This document shows positions 47,794-56,984 of a stretch of DNA of 64,000 nt, piece by piece. This DNA is from Christiangramia portivictoriae DSM 23547 (GTDB taxonomy: Bacteria; Bacteroidota; Bacteroidia; Flavobacteriales; Flavobacteriaceae): assembly GCF_000423045.1 (NCBI RefSeq), contig NZ_KE383971.1, positions 506,092 to 570,091 of the forward strand, read 5' to 3'. A program made the position numbers and the translations under genes. Position 1 is the first letter of the stretch, and each line of letters begins with the position of its first letter. Below the pieces are notes generated by a model that worked only from the letters and a program-made list of their open reading frames with translations, did no database searches and was not told the DNA's origin.

Positions 47794-48938
47794 TATTCAA
47801 CATATTCTTTGATCTCAAGCCCATAACCAATCATTCCAACTCTTTTGGTTTGCCGAGAATTTGATAATAGTCTGATCTTATGAATCTCGAGGTCATGCAG
47901 GATCTGGGCTCCAATTCCAAAATCCTTATTATCCATTTTCACTGGCGGAGCTTTGATCTCTCCCTGTTTCTGACTTTCTTTTAACTCTGATAGCCTGGAT
48001 AATAGGTTTGGAGACGGGTTGGCCGGATTGATAAAAACAATCGCTCCACGACCTTCATCATTGATCGCTTTGAACATTCCATCCAGTTTTTTATCTGCAT
48101 TATTGGTTAAAGTTCCCAGAATGTCGTTATTAACCATGGTCGAATTTACTCTCACCAGAATATCTTCATCTGTTTTCCAGGAACCTTTGGTAAGAGCTAT
48201 ATGAACCTGGGAATTCGTAGTTTGCTTGTAGGCTCGAAGTCTGAATTTCCCAAAGCGAGTATCCAGCTCAAAATCTTCTTTTTTCTCGATAAGACTATCG
48301 TGCTGCATTCTGTAGGCAACAAGATCTTCAATACTTACAATCTTTAAATCGAATTTTTTAGCGACTTCCAGTAGCTGAGGTAATCGAGCCATGGTCCCAT
48401 CTTCATTCATAATTTCCACGATGACTCCGGCAGGTTCAAAACCAGCAAGTCTGGCAAAATCGATGGCGGCTTCTGTATGCCCTGTTCTACGCAAAACTCC
48501 GCCTTCCTTGGCTTTCAGCGGAAAAATATGACCAGGTCTGTTAAGATCCTGAGGTTTAGTTTCAGGATCTATCAGGCTTTTAATGGTTTGAGCTCTGTCT
48601 GAAGCAGAAATTCCCGTGGTGACACCTTTTCCTCTAAGATCAACCGAAATCGTAAAAGCGGTTTCCATAGGATCGGTATTGTTACCAACCATCATTTCCA
48701 GTTTGAGATCATTGCATTTTTGCTCGGTCAAAGGCGCGCAAATGAGTCCGCGTCCATGCGTAGCCATGAAATTGATCATCTCTGGAGTAACCATTTCTGC
48801 AGCGGCTAGAAAATCACCTTCATTTTCCCGGTCGATATCATCTACTACAATGATCACCTTACCGGCGCGAATATCATCAATAGCTTCCTGAATGGTATCT
48901 AGTTTGACCTGATACTGGTTATTTTCTACCTCTGCCAT
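47790..48938 (-). CDS. ribB: 3,4-dihydroxy-2-butanone-4-phosphate synthase with a degenerate GTP cyclohydrolase II domain
   Basis: 382 residues. The N-terminal DHBP synthase domain is intact: DDIDRENEGD, HGRGLICAPL, RPGHIFPL and RTGHTEAAIDFARLAG carry the metal and ribulose-5-phosphate sites. The C-terminal ~175 residues align in position with GTP cyclohydrolase II but lack the three zinc cysteines (no cysteine at all there) and the CDCG signature, so only the RibB reaction is likely. The ATG at 48938 (MAEVENNQ) is chosen; an exact -7 element lies just upstream of it, excluding the longer reading frame. Confidence 0.93.
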   Translation of the reverse strand: MAEVENNQYQVKLDTIQEAIDDIRAGKVIIVVDDIDRENEGDFLAAAEMVTPEMINFMATHGRGLICAPLTEQKCNDLKLEMMVGNNTDPMETAFTISVDLRGKGVTTGISASDRAQTIKSLIDPETKPQDLNRPGHIFPLKAKEGGVLRRTGHTEAAIDFARLAGFEPAGVIVEIMNEDGTMARLPQLLEVAKKFDLKIVSIEDLVAYRMQHDSLIEKKEDFELDTRFGKFRLRAYKQTTNSQVHIALTKGSWKTDEDILVRVNSTMVNNDILGTLTNNADKKLDGMFKAINDEGRGAIVFINPANPSPNLLSRLSELKESQKQGEIKAPPVKMDNKDFGIGAQILHDLEIHKIRLLSNSRQTKRVGMIGYGLEIKEYVEY

Positions 48939-48957
48939 AGTTACAAATTTATGGCTG

Positions 48958-48965
48958 CAAAGATA
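48958..48965 (-). promoter_or_regulatory. -7 promoter element for ribB
   Basis: TATCTTTG on the minus strand, exact TAnnTTTG match, in the 31-base gap between the lptF/G-like gene and ribB; leader about 15 bases. Confidence 0.6.
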
Positions 48966-48969
48966 TTTA

Positions 48970-50415
48970 TTATGATTTACTTTTATTCCGAATCGCTCCG
49001 GCTTTTTTGAAGAGTTTTTTGATTGGATCTGTAATGCTGTCGAAAACAAGCAATCCCTGGTCTGTTGTAGCTCTGTAAGTAAGAAATACACCTAACGGCA
49101 ACATGATCCAGGTTGGTAACCATGTGGCCACAAATGCAGGTACACTACCATTTTCAGCTGAATTCTTAGTGAAGATTCCAATAAAGTGATAGGTGAGAAA
49201 TAGCAGGATCGCAACCACTATGGGCAGACCAATTCCACCTTTTCTAATGATTGCTCCAAGCGGTGCTCCCACAAAAAACAGGACGATACAGGCAATTCCA
49301 AGAGCATATTTCTCGTGCAGAGCGATCTCAAACTTGTTGATTTGTTTCACATTGTTCTTAAATTCCTGCTTCTGCATTCCCAGGTGCGCGATGGCGCTGT
49401 TCACTGTTCCCAGGGCCAGGTTGGAAATTTGAGCTGCATCATAAGTATTGTAATGCGTTAGAATACTTTCTTCGCTGGAAACAACTGTATCCTTAGGTTT
49501 TATGTTATTCTGAAGGTTCGTGATGCCCGAGCGATCATACATATTCGACTTAAGACTGGCGAGTTTTGTATTATAGTTGACTGAAAATGAATCGATACTC
49601 TCACTTAATTCTGAAATTTTCAGCATTCCATGAGAGGAATTATAGTTTTGATCCTCCAGGTCTACATTATTGAAATCGGATAAATCAATGTTGATGATAT
49701 ATTCATCAAAGTAAGTTTTTGTAAAAGGCTTTCGTTTTCTTTTCTGGTAATCTGAAGGAGTCACTTCATCATAATAGTTTCCCTCTTTTAGAATAAGGGA
49801 TAATACATCTGAGTTGGTACTTCCAACTAATTCACCTTCCCTTGCCTTGATCACCGTAGTATTCCCGCCATTTTTTTCTTTTTGATGAATAATCACATCA
49901 GTTAGATATTGATCATTCTCACCACTCTTTTCCTCTACTTTAATGTTGAAGGTCCCAATGTCATTAAATATACCTTCAGATATTGCCATTGCGGGCTTCA
50001 ATTGCGCAATATTCTTCCGAAGATTGATGGATTTAAATTCTGCCGCGGGAATCACATTATTGGCAAAAAAGAAAGCCGTAAGACTTACCAGCACTATAAA
50101 TACCGTCAAGCTGCGCATGGCACGACCCAGAGAAATGCCCGAAGATTTCATCGCGGCAAATTCATAATTTTCAGCAAAAGAGCCAAACGTCATGATGGAA
50201 GTAAGCAGGATCGTGAGCGGTAATACCAGTGGCACCAGCTTTGGTGAAAAATAAAGTAAAAACTTCAGGATCACCTCTGTATCCAGATCTTTACCAGCAA
50301 GTTCACCTATGTACAGCCAGATCGTCTGGAGCACAAAGATGAACATCAGTATTATAAAGACCGAGAAAAATGTTTTTAAAAAGCTGGTAAGTATGTACCG
50401 GTCGAGTATCTTCAA
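48970..50415 (-). CDS. LptF/LptG family lipopolysaccharide export permease
   Basis: 481 residues, YjgP/YjgQ family. Three N-terminal membrane segments (about 12-35, 60-85, 100-125), a long periplasmic beta-jellyroll region, and three C-terminal segments (IACIVLFFVGAPLGAIIRKGG is the conserved coupling loop). Works with LptB and a second permease to lift LPS to the LptA bridge. Only one permease gene is in the window, so F versus G is not assigned. The lolA-like gene ends 1 base upstream. Confidence 0.92.
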   Translation of the reverse strand: MKILDRYILTSFLKTFFSVFIILMFIFVLQTIWLYIGELAGKDLDTEVILKFLLYFSPKLVPLVLPLTILLTSIMTFGSFAENYEFAAMKSSGISLGRAMRSLTVFIVLVSLTAFFFANNVIPAAEFKSINLRKNIAQLKPAMAISEGIFNDIGTFNIKVEEKSGENDQYLTDVIIHQKEKNGGNTTVIKAREGELVGSTNSDVLSLILKEGNYYDEVTPSDYQKRKRKPFTKTYFDEYIINIDLSDFNNVDLEDQNYNSSHGMLKISELSESIDSFSVNYNTKLASLKSNMYDRSGITNLQNNIKPKDTVVSSEESILTHYNTYDAAQISNLALGTVNSAIAHLGMQKQEFKNNVKQINKFEIALHEKYALGIACIVLFFVGAPLGAIIRKGGIGLPIVVAILLFLTYHFIGIFTKNSAENGSVPAFVATWLPTWIMLPLGVFLTYRATTDQGLLVFDSITDPIKKLFKKAGAIRNKSKS

Positions 50416-50416
50416 T

Positions 50417-51058
50417 TTAGTCTAGTCTATTGATATAATAGTCGCTATATCTAGCTTCGTTAAAGGTAAATAGATTTTTAGCAAGTGGTTGATTGGTCTT
50501 GAAACTTTTTACTGTGATCGTCACCTTGGTACCATTGTCCTGAGTCTGGATCATATTGTAAATATGTTTGGTTTGGGTATCGATCCCAAGAAGAATGTTC
50601 TTGATCTCTGCTTTGCTGTCTTTTGGAGTAAGCTTTACATATTGGATCTCCCTGCCTTTTACATTTTGGGTAATATCCATTTTGTAATTATAACCTTCTT
50701 TGTAAAAAGTAAACATCTTGGACGGGGTGATACTGTTGCTGTCCTCCTCCACATAATTGGAGATATTGATCTCTTCGTCTTCAGGAATGATCGTGTAGAT
50801 CTTCTTCCCATCAAACATCTGGGTAGTTCCCATTAGATTAAGCAAATACTTGTCTCCATCTATACTTACATCCCCACGAGTTTCCTGGCTTACGTTTTCT
50901 GCTTGGTTTTCAAGCGCGTACTTGAACTCTATGACCATGTTGTCGTAGTTCTTCACTTTTGCTGAAACTTCGTTGAGCAACTTCTGGGCCTTCGATGTTT
51001 CCTGTGCCTGTACCCCGATACTGAGGATAGCCGCCAAAATAAATACGATTTTTTTCAT
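50417..51058 (-). CDS. lolA: LolA-like outer-membrane lipoprotein carrier protein
   Basis: 213 residues with a signal peptide (to ...SIGVQAQ). LolA fold with a half-barrel: YDNMVIEFKYALEN, SIDGDKYLLNLMGTTQMFDGKKIYTI (cut here), KMFTFYKEGYNYK and PLAKNLFTFNEARY. It would carry lipoproteins across the periplasm. The ATG at 51058 is used; it lies 10 bases after the ftsK stop and one base before lptF/G in the same transcript. Confidence 0.85.
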   Translation of the reverse strand: MKKIVFILAAILSIGVQAQETSKAQKLLNEVSAKVKNYDNMVIEFKYALENQAENVSQETRGDVSIDGDKYLLNLMGTTQMFDGKKIYTIIPEDEEINISNYVEEDSNSITPSKMFTFYKEGYNYKMDITQNVKGREIQYVKLTPKDSKAEIKNILLGIDTQTKHIYNMIQTQDNGTKVTITVKSFKTNQPLAKNLFTFNEARYSDYYINRLD

Positions 51059-51068
51059 TGTAATTTTT

Positions 51069-53450
51069 TTAGTCTGGTTTTTCATTTAGTAATTGATCTA
51101 GCGCTACCATATCTGTTATTAAAACCTGTCGTGCTTTGCTGCCCTCAAATGGACCAACAATGCCTGCGGCTTCCAGTTGATCTATTATTCTACCGGCACG
51201 ATTATAACCAAGTTTCAATTTACGCTGAAGCAATGACGCCGAACCCTGCTGGGCGGTCACGATCACTTCGGCAGCCTCACGAAACAGCTTGTCTCGCTCG
51301 CTCACATCTATATCAAGTCCTGTGCCACTTTCCTCGCTTTCGTAAGCAGGAAGCTGGTGCGCATCGGGATAGGCTTTTTGCGAACCAATGAATTCTGTAA
51401 TCTTATCCACTTCAGGAGTATCAACGAAGGCGCATTGAAGTCTTTTAAGCTCATTTCCCTGGGTAAACAGCATATCTCCGCGACCAATCAATTGATCTGC
51501 TCCCTGGCTGTCCAGAATGGTTCGGGAATCTATCTTCGAAGTCACTCTAAAGGCAACCCGGGCCGGGAAGTTGGCTTTAATAATACCTGTGATCACGTTC
51601 ACCGAAGGTCTCTGGGTGGCAATGATCAAATGAATTCCAATCGCACGGGCAAGCTGGGCCAGCCTGGCAATAGGCGTTTCTACTTCCTTTCCAGCGGTCA
51701 TGATCAAATCTGCAAATTCATCTACTACCAGTACGATATAGGGAAGAAATTTGTGTCCGTCGTTAGGATTTAATTTCCTCGCTTTGAACTTCGTATTATA
51801 CTCTTTTAAATTACGACACATGGCGTCTTTTAAAAGATTGTAACGATCATCCATTTCGATACATAAGGAATTGAGGGTATTGATCACCTTCGTATTATCA
51901 GTAATGATCGCTTCCCCGTCATCTGGAAGTTTTGCGAGGTAGTGGCGCTCGATCTTGTTGAACAGCGTTAGTTCCACTTTTTTAGGATCTACTAGAACAA
52001 ATTTTACTTCTGCCGGGTGTTTGGAGTACAGCAGCGAGGTTAGAATCGCGTTCAACCCGACAGATTTTCCCTGTCCTGTGGCACCAGCCATCAGCATATG
52101 CGGCATTTTAGCAAGATCTACGACAAAGGTTTCGTTGCTGATCGTTTTACCCAGGGCAAGTGGCAACTCCATCTCTGCTTTTTGAAATTTGGGAGAAGCG
52201 ATCACCGAACGCATGGAAACGATGCTGGCATTCTTATTTGGCACTTCAATACCAATGGTTCCTTTCCCTGGAATAGGGGCAATGATCCTGATTCCAAGCG
52301 CAGAAAGTGATAAGGCAATATCGTCTTCGAGATTCTTGATCTTGGAAATACGAATACCGGCTTCAGGAACGATCTCATATAAAGTTACCGTAGGACCTAC
52401 CGTTGCCTTGATCTGTGCAATTTCGATCTTATAATTCTTTAGCGTATCAACGATGCGATTCTTGTTTTCTTCCAGTTCTTCCTGGTTGATCGTAATTGTA
52501 CCGCCATAGTCCTTAAGCAGTTCGATCGTTGGGAATTTATAGTTCTTCAGCTCAAGAGTTGGATCAAATTCTCCAAAATCTTTTACAAGTTTATGGCTTA
52601 GATTATCTTCTTCTTCCTCTTCAGGAGCAGCTTCAACTTCCATGGCCACATTATCATCTACCACCGGAGCTTTTACTTCCATCTTCGGAATTGCATCCGG
52701 AGTTTTCTTTTTCTCAGGCTTAGTTTCGGGTGTGCTGCTTAGATTGACCTCTGTAGCTTTTTCTTCACTTTTTGGTATAACTACCTCTTTTTTCCATTCC
52801 AGTTCTTCTTCAGTTTCTGAAACTGTTGCCTGATGCTTTTTCATGGCAGTTTCGAGCTCCCGTTTTCCAGTGTTGAAATAGGATCCAATAAGTTCGGGAG
52901 TAAGCTTCAGTCGAATGGCCAGGTATGCAATTAAAAGAAACAACATTAATAATATACTTCCGAAGAAGCCAAGGTAATCCTGTAAAAAATCGTTGGTTTC
53001 ATAACCAATTCTACCTCCCAAAAGTGCATTTTTTTCAGCAAAATAACCTAAGACAATAGAGATCCACACCATCACGAGAATCCCCCAGAACCAGTATTTC
53101 CTCAACATGGAAATTTTATATCCAAGAAATAAATAAATACCGCTCAAAAAAATGAGAAAAGCGATAGAGAAGGAAGCTAGTCCAAAGCCTTTGTAGACAA
53201 AGAAATCACTTACCGAAGCACCAAATTTACTAAGCCAGTTCCTGGCTTCCACATCACGATTAGCCAGTTCCTGAAGAACGCTCTGGTCTGCCTGCCAGTT
53301 AAAAAGAAATGAAATAAAAGCAACTATAAGTCCTAAACCAAAAAGCATAAGAAAACTTCCAAGCACCACCTTTTGCTGCCGGTTAAGACTAAAAGATAAT
53401 TTGCTGGTTTTCTTAGTGGTTTTCCTGGTCTTCGGTTTCTTTTTGGCCAT
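51069..53450 (-). CDS. ftsK: DNA translocase FtsK
   Basis: 793 residues. Four N-terminal membrane helices (about 30-190 region), a Glu/Lys/Pro-rich linker (about 200-300), and the RecA-like motor with Walker A GATGQGKSVGLNAI, Walker B LVVDEFADLI, and the RPSVNVITGIIKANFPARVAFRV block. C-terminal gamma winged helix (SASLLQRKLKLGYNRAGRIID) binds the KOPS orientation sites. The ATG at 53450 is preferred to TTG at 53474, which overlaps the promoter element. Confidence 0.96.
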   Translation of the reverse strand: MAKKKPKTRKTTKKTSKLSFSLNRQQKVVLGSFLMLFGLGLIVAFISFLFNWQADQSVLQELANRDVEARNWLSKFGASVSDFFVYKGFGLASFSIAFLIFLSGIYLFLGYKISMLRKYWFWGILVMVWISIVLGYFAEKNALLGGRIGYETNDFLQDYLGFFGSILLMLFLLIAYLAIRLKLTPELIGSYFNTGKRELETAMKKHQATVSETEEELEWKKEVVIPKSEEKATEVNLSSTPETKPEKKKTPDAIPKMEVKAPVVDDNVAMEVEAAPEEEEEDNLSHKLVKDFGEFDPTLELKNYKFPTIELLKDYGGTITINQEELEENKNRIVDTLKNYKIEIAQIKATVGPTVTLYEIVPEAGIRISKIKNLEDDIALSLSALGIRIIAPIPGKGTIGIEVPNKNASIVSMRSVIASPKFQKAEMELPLALGKTISNETFVVDLAKMPHMLMAGATGQGKSVGLNAILTSLLYSKHPAEVKFVLVDPKKVELTLFNKIERHYLAKLPDDGEAIITDNTKVINTLNSLCIEMDDRYNLLKDAMCRNLKEYNTKFKARKLNPNDGHKFLPYIVLVVDEFADLIMTAGKEVETPIARLAQLARAIGIHLIIATQRPSVNVITGIIKANFPARVAFRVTSKIDSRTILDSQGADQLIGRGDMLFTQGNELKRLQCAFVDTPEVDKITEFIGSQKAYPDAHQLPAYESEESGTGLDIDVSERDKLFREAAEVIVTAQQGSASLLQRKLKLGYNRAGRIIDQLEAAGIVGPFEGSKARQVLITDMVALDQLLNEKPD

Positions 53451-53471
53451 AGGTAGGTTGACGAATTTCGG

Positions 53472-53479
53472 CAAAAATA
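53472..53479 (-). promoter_or_regulatory. -7 promoter element for ftsK
   Basis: TATTTTTG on the minus strand, exact TAnnTTTG match, 22 bases before the ATG. Probably drives ftsK, lolA-like and lptF/G-like genes. Confidence 0.6.
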
Positions 53480-53562
53480 CAAATTAGCCTTCTTCAAATT
53501 AAGTAAAAAAAACTTCAATTTTCAAAGTTGGCTCCAATACAGGTTGTAAACGCCTGGTTTCG

Positions 53563-54558
53563 CTAATTATTCTTTAAGTAGGCTAGTAGTGCTGTTGTAA
53601 ATTTATCGAAAGCTTCGATATGCGGTAAGTGTCCGGTATCAGGAATTTCTACCAGTTTTGCATTCGGTATTCTGCTTGCGGTAATTTCGCCGAGTTCATC
53701 GTATAATCCCATGCTTGCTTTTACTTCCTCACTTACCAGGTTTTTGCCTAAGGCTGTTCTATCCCGGGTTCCAATGATCAATAATGTAGGCATCTGCAAG
53801 TTTTCAAACTCATAAACTACAGGTTGGGTAAGGATCATATCGTAGGTAAGTGCCGCATTCCAGGCTATTAAAGAATAGTTCTTATTTAAGGTCCAGCCAG
53901 CGAGTAGTTTGGCCCATTTCGCATAATTTTCATTCCATTCGCCGGCATAATAATTTTTCTGCTGGTATGTTTTGATGCTTTGATAATCCTTTTGCAACTC
54001 CTGTTCGTACCAGTCATCTATACTTTGGTATGGAATCTTGGTTTTCCAGTCTTCCAGGCCTATTGGATTAAGTAATACCAGCTTACTGGTAAGTTCAGGG
54101 TACATTAATGCAAGACGCGTGGCAAGCATGCCTCCCATAGAATGACCAACGATGGTGGTCTTCGTTATCCCAAGGGTGTCGATAAGCATCTTGATGTTTT
54201 CTGCGAGTTGCTGAAAGGTATATTGAAAATGTTCTGGTTTACTGGACTTTCCAAATCCTATTTGATCAGGTACCAATACATTATAACCAGATTTTTGGAG
54301 AGTATCTATCGTATTTTGCCAATAGGCACCATTAAAATTCTTACCATGCAGCAAGACTACAGTTTCACCATTTGGATGCTCCGCTTCTATATGCATATAA
54401 GCCATAGAATAGGTGCTTTTCTGAATCTTAAGTTTGAGAAAATCTACCTCGTAAGGATATTCGTAATTCTTAAGATCTATGTCTAACTCCTGTAATTCCT
54501 GAGTCTGCACAGTAAAAACGCAAAACAAACAGACAATGAGTTTTAGAAACTGCTTCAT
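53563..54558 (-). CDS. Secreted alpha/beta hydrolase
   Basis: 331 residues with a signal peptide (MKQFLKLIVCLFCVFTVQTQE). Canonical hydrolase elements: VVLLHGKNFNGAYW oxyanion strand, nucleophile elbow VGHSMGGMLATR, aspartate in IIGTRDRTALG, and histidine in PDTGHLPHIE. Substrate unknown; the predicted location is the periplasm. It follows the diacylglycerol kinase gene by 12 bases. Confidence 0.88.
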   Translation of the reverse strand: MKQFLKLIVCLFCVFTVQTQELQELDIDLKNYEYPYEVDFLKLKIQKSTYSMAYMHIEAEHPNGETVVLLHGKNFNGAYWQNTIDTLQKSGYNVLVPDQIGFGKSSKPEHFQYTFQQLAENIKMLIDTLGITKTTIVGHSMGGMLATRLALMYPELTSKLVLLNPIGLEDWKTKIPYQSIDDWYEQELQKDYQSIKTYQQKNYYAGEWNENYAKWAKLLAGWTLNKNYSLIAWNAALTYDMILTQPVVYEFENLQMPTLLIIGTRDRTALGKNLVSEEVKASMGLYDELGEITASRIPNAKLVEIPDTGHLPHIEAFDKFTTALLAYLKNN

Positions 54559-54570
54559 AATAATAGCTCT

Positions 54571-54936
54571 TTAACTGCTTAGATAAGGAAAATAGATAAA
54601 GCCAGCGATGATAATTGCGATCATCGCAGCTATAAATACAGCACCCGCAGCAATATCCTTGATATGCCCGATCTTATTATGAAAATCTGGGTGAACAAAG
54701 TCTGCCATGGCTTCCATGGCCGAGTTCAATCCTTCTGCAGACATGACCAGGCCAATGGCTACGAACTGGAACATCCATTCGGTTCTGGTAATATCAAAAT
54801 ACCAACCTGCGATGCAAACCAATATTGAAATAACAAACTGCACCTGTATGCTGGCTTCATGTCGAAGCAGCAGTAGCGCACCTTTTAAGGCGTATCCTCC
54901 TCCTCTGATTCTTTTTCCGAGGAAAGTGTTTTTCAT
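54571..54936 (-). CDS. dgkA: Diacylglycerol kinase (DgkA family, integral membrane)
   Basis: 121 residues with three membrane helices. Catalytic and metal residues in VMSAEGLNSAMEAMADFV and the helix HIKDIAAGAVFIAAM match DgkA; it may phosphorylate diacylglycerol or undecaprenol. Its start overlaps the tpx stop by one base. Confidence 0.93.
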   Translation of the reverse strand: MKNTFLGKRIRGGGYALKGALLLLRHEASIQVQFVISILVCIAGWYFDITRTEWMFQFVAIGLVMSAEGLNSAMEAMADFVHPDFHNKIGHIKDIAAGAVFIAAMIAIIIAGFIYFPYLSS

Positions 54937-55436
54937 TATAACAGGGTTTTCAGCGCAGCAAGATAATCTGGTTCATCTTCGATCTTAGGTACCTGCTGGG
55001 AGTGTATTACTTTGGCGTCTTCATCAAGAACTACCACTGCTCGAGATAATAAACCTTCAAAAGGACCATCTAGAATTTCAACACCATAGTCTTTACCAAA
55101 ATTTCTATCTCGAAAATCAGATAAATTTACGACCTGGTTCAGATCTTCATCGCTTACGAATCTTTGTTGAGCAAATGGCAAATCCCGGGAAATACAAAGT
55201 ATTACGGTATCTTTCAATTCTGAAGCTCTCTTGTTGAAGTTGCGCACTGAAGTCGCGCAAACTCCGGTATCAATACTTGGAAAGATATTGAGAATAACTC
55301 GCTTTCCTTTAAAATCATCCAGGGTTCCAATCGAAAGATCAGATTTAATCAATTCAAAATGAGGAGCTTTCTCATCTAGTGCTGGAAGTGAGCCGTATGT
55401 AGTTACCGATTCTCCACCAAGTTCAATCTTTGCCAT
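54936..55436 (-). CDS. tpx: Thiol peroxidase Tpx
   Basis: 166 residues, atypical 2-Cys peroxiredoxin. Peroxidatic cysteine in DTGVCATSVRNFN and resolving cysteine in VILCISRDLPFA, about 34 residues apart as in E. coli Tpx. Located downstream of the ahpC unit and separated from it by a terminator; a TAAATTTA promoter-like element precedes it. Confidence 0.95.
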   Translation of the reverse strand: MAKIELGGESVTTYGSLPALDEKAPHFELIKSDLSIGTLDDFKGKRVILNIFPSIDTGVCATSVRNFNKRASELKDTVILCISRDLPFAQQRFVSDEDLNQVVNLSDFRDRNFGKDYGVEILDGPFEGLLSRAVVVLDEDAKVIHSQQVPKIEDEPDYLAALKTLL

Positions 55437-55513
55437 TTTTATACATGTATTAGATTGCTAAATTTATAGGATTGTCCTTCGGTTATTACTAAAATTATCA
55501 TAAAACAACAAAA

Positions 55514-55534
55514 GCTGTTTCACAACGAAACAGC
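55514..55534 (-). terminator. Terminator of the ahpC-thioredoxin-DUF6952 unit
   Basis: Perfect 8-bp stem GCTGTTTC-acaac-GAAACAGC; on the minus strand followed by TTTTGTTGTTTTA. Confidence 0.85.
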
Positions 55535-55562
55535 CTTTGAATATGAATTCATGTCAACTAAG

Positions 55563-55811
55563 TTATTTGTCTATTGACCCTAAAACTTTTTTGACAAAAT
55601 TGTTAGCGGCATCTCTCTCTGGAGTACCATCTTCAATCATTTTATGAACTTCTACAGCTCCACACAGATTGGTAAGCAATTCTCCGATCACATCCATTTC
55701 TTCTTCAGAAACTGAGCGGTGTTCAGTAAAACTTTCAAGAACATCGATCGTGTTCTCTAACTTGCTTACATCGTTGTTTCGCTGTAAATGTTTAATTACT
55801 GGTAACTTCAT
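55563..55811 (-). CDS. DUF6952 family small protein
   Basis: 82 residues, mostly helical (NTIDVLESFTEHRSVSEEEMDVIGELL, GAVEVHKMIEDG). Recognised as DUF6952, typically found beside thioredoxin/AhpC in Flavobacteriia. Function unknown; co-operation with the thioredoxin is inferred from a 20-base coding overlap with it. Confidence 0.8.
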   Translation of the reverse strand: MKLPVIKHLQRNNDVSKLENTIDVLESFTEHRSVSEEEMDVIGELLTNLCGAVEVHKMIEDGTPERDAANNFVKKVLGSIDK

Positions 55812-56106
55812 CTACTAAGCTTTTTAACTGGTCAAACTTATTGGTTTGAACCTGATTTTTAAAACTTCCATTTTTAAAAGTTGCAAATGTTGGAAGGTTA
55901 TCTACTTTCGCTAGTTTTCTTGATTCCGGATACTTTTCAGCATCAACAAGAATAAACTGTGCATTTTCATGCTCTGCAGATAATTTTTTGAATTTTGGTT
56001 TCATCAATCGGCAGTTGCCACACCATCCAGCCATATACTGCACAACTACAGTATCGTTAGCATTTACAATTTCATTTAAGTTATCCTGATCTAATTCCTT
56101 AATCAT
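55792..56106 (-). CDS. Thioredoxin family protein
   Basis: 104 residues with the active site WCGNC (MAGWCGNCRLMKPKFKKLS) instead of WCGPC, and the cis-proline loop VDNLPTFATF. No signal peptide, so cytoplasmic. Lies between ahpC and DUF6952, likely the reductant of the peroxiredoxin. Confidence 0.93.
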   Translation of the reverse strand: MIKELDQDNLNEIVNANDTVVVQYMAGWCGNCRLMKPKFKKLSAEHENAQFILVDAEKYPESRKLAKVDNLPTFATFKNGSFKNQVQTNKFDQLKSLVDEVTSN

Positions 56107-56143
56107 AGCAATTTTTTTAATGTTATTAACTCAGGGATACACC

Positions 56144-56782
56144 TTAGTTAAGGCTTAAGTATGAAGCTACACCTTCGCGGTTTGCATTCATTCCTTCTTT
56201 ACCTTCTTCCCAGTTTGCTGGACAAACCTCACCTTTTTCCTGTACATGCGTGTAAGCATCGATCAATCTCAAGAACTCATTTACGTTTCTTCCAAGTGGC
56301 ATGTGGTTTACACCTTCGTGGAAAATAGTTCCTTCTTCATCAATAAGGTAAGTTGCTCTATAGGTTACGTTGTCACCTTCAAGGGTTACCGCACCTGTTT
56401 CCTCGTCATAAGTTTCGCTCATGATATCAAGGATATCAAGTCTTGAACTTAGGTTACGGTTGCTATCTGCAAGAATTGGGTAGGTTACACCTTCAATCCC
56501 GCCATTATCTTTTGGGGTATTTAACCAGGCGAAATGAACTTCAGGAGTATCACAGGATGCTCCTACAACCATTACATTTCTCTTTTCGAACTCTTCCATT
56601 GCATTTTGAAACGCATGTAGTTCAGTAGGACAAACGAAAGTGAAGTCTTTTGGGTACCAGAATAATAGTACTTTCTTGTTATTCTTCTGAGCCTCTTCCA
56701 AAATATTTAATTTGAAAGTATCACCCATTTCGTTCATTGCGTCTACACTAAGATTTGGAAATTTTTTTCCTACTAAAGCCAT
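56144..56782 (-). CDS. ahpC: AhpC/TSA family 2-Cys peroxiredoxin
   Basis: 212 residues. Peroxidatic cysteine in FTFVCPTELHAFQ, with the supporting arginine in YRATYLIDEEG, resolving cysteine in GEVCPANWEEG. Reduces H2O2 and alkyl hydroperoxides. It leads the unit with the thioredoxin and DUF6952 genes; an exact -7 element lies 45 bases upstream. Length and C-terminus are closer to Prx1-type AhpC than to Prx6. Confidence 0.93.
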   Translation of the reverse strand: MALVGKKFPNLSVDAMNEMGDTFKLNILEEAQKNNKKVLLFWYPKDFTFVCPTELHAFQNAMEEFEKRNVMVVGASCDTPEVHFAWLNTPKDNGGIEGVTYPILADSNRNLSSRLDILDIMSETYDEETGAVTLEGDNVTYRATYLIDEEGTIFHEGVNHMPLGRNVNEFLRLIDAYTHVQEKGEVCPANWEEGKEGMNANREGVASYLSLN

Positions 56783-56826
56783 ATTATTATATTTTTTAAA
56801 ATTAAAAATGTTCTTTTTCTACGCTG

Positions 56827-56834
56827 CAAAAGTA
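56827..56834 (-). promoter_or_regulatory. -7 promoter element for ahpC
   Basis: TACTTTTG on the minus strand, exact TAnnTTTG match. A leader of about 40 bases. A short CGTTG-taaaat-CAACG repeat lies ~60 bases further upstream. Confidence 0.55.
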
Positions 56835-56984
56835 TGATGTTCACTGCGTTTTTGAGAAGATTGAATTTTTTTGATTTTATTACGCAATAGGGTTTTTCTA
56901 TGCGTTGTAAAATCAACGATAGCGATGCTCTATAACTGTCAAATACACAGAAATTTAGCAGTTATTCTGAAGATTTAATACTGA

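Noticed and set aside
48939-49091. N-terminal extension of ribB by 51 residues
   Set aside because: It contains the -7 promoter element and overlaps the lptF/G-like gene; the family start is at 48938.
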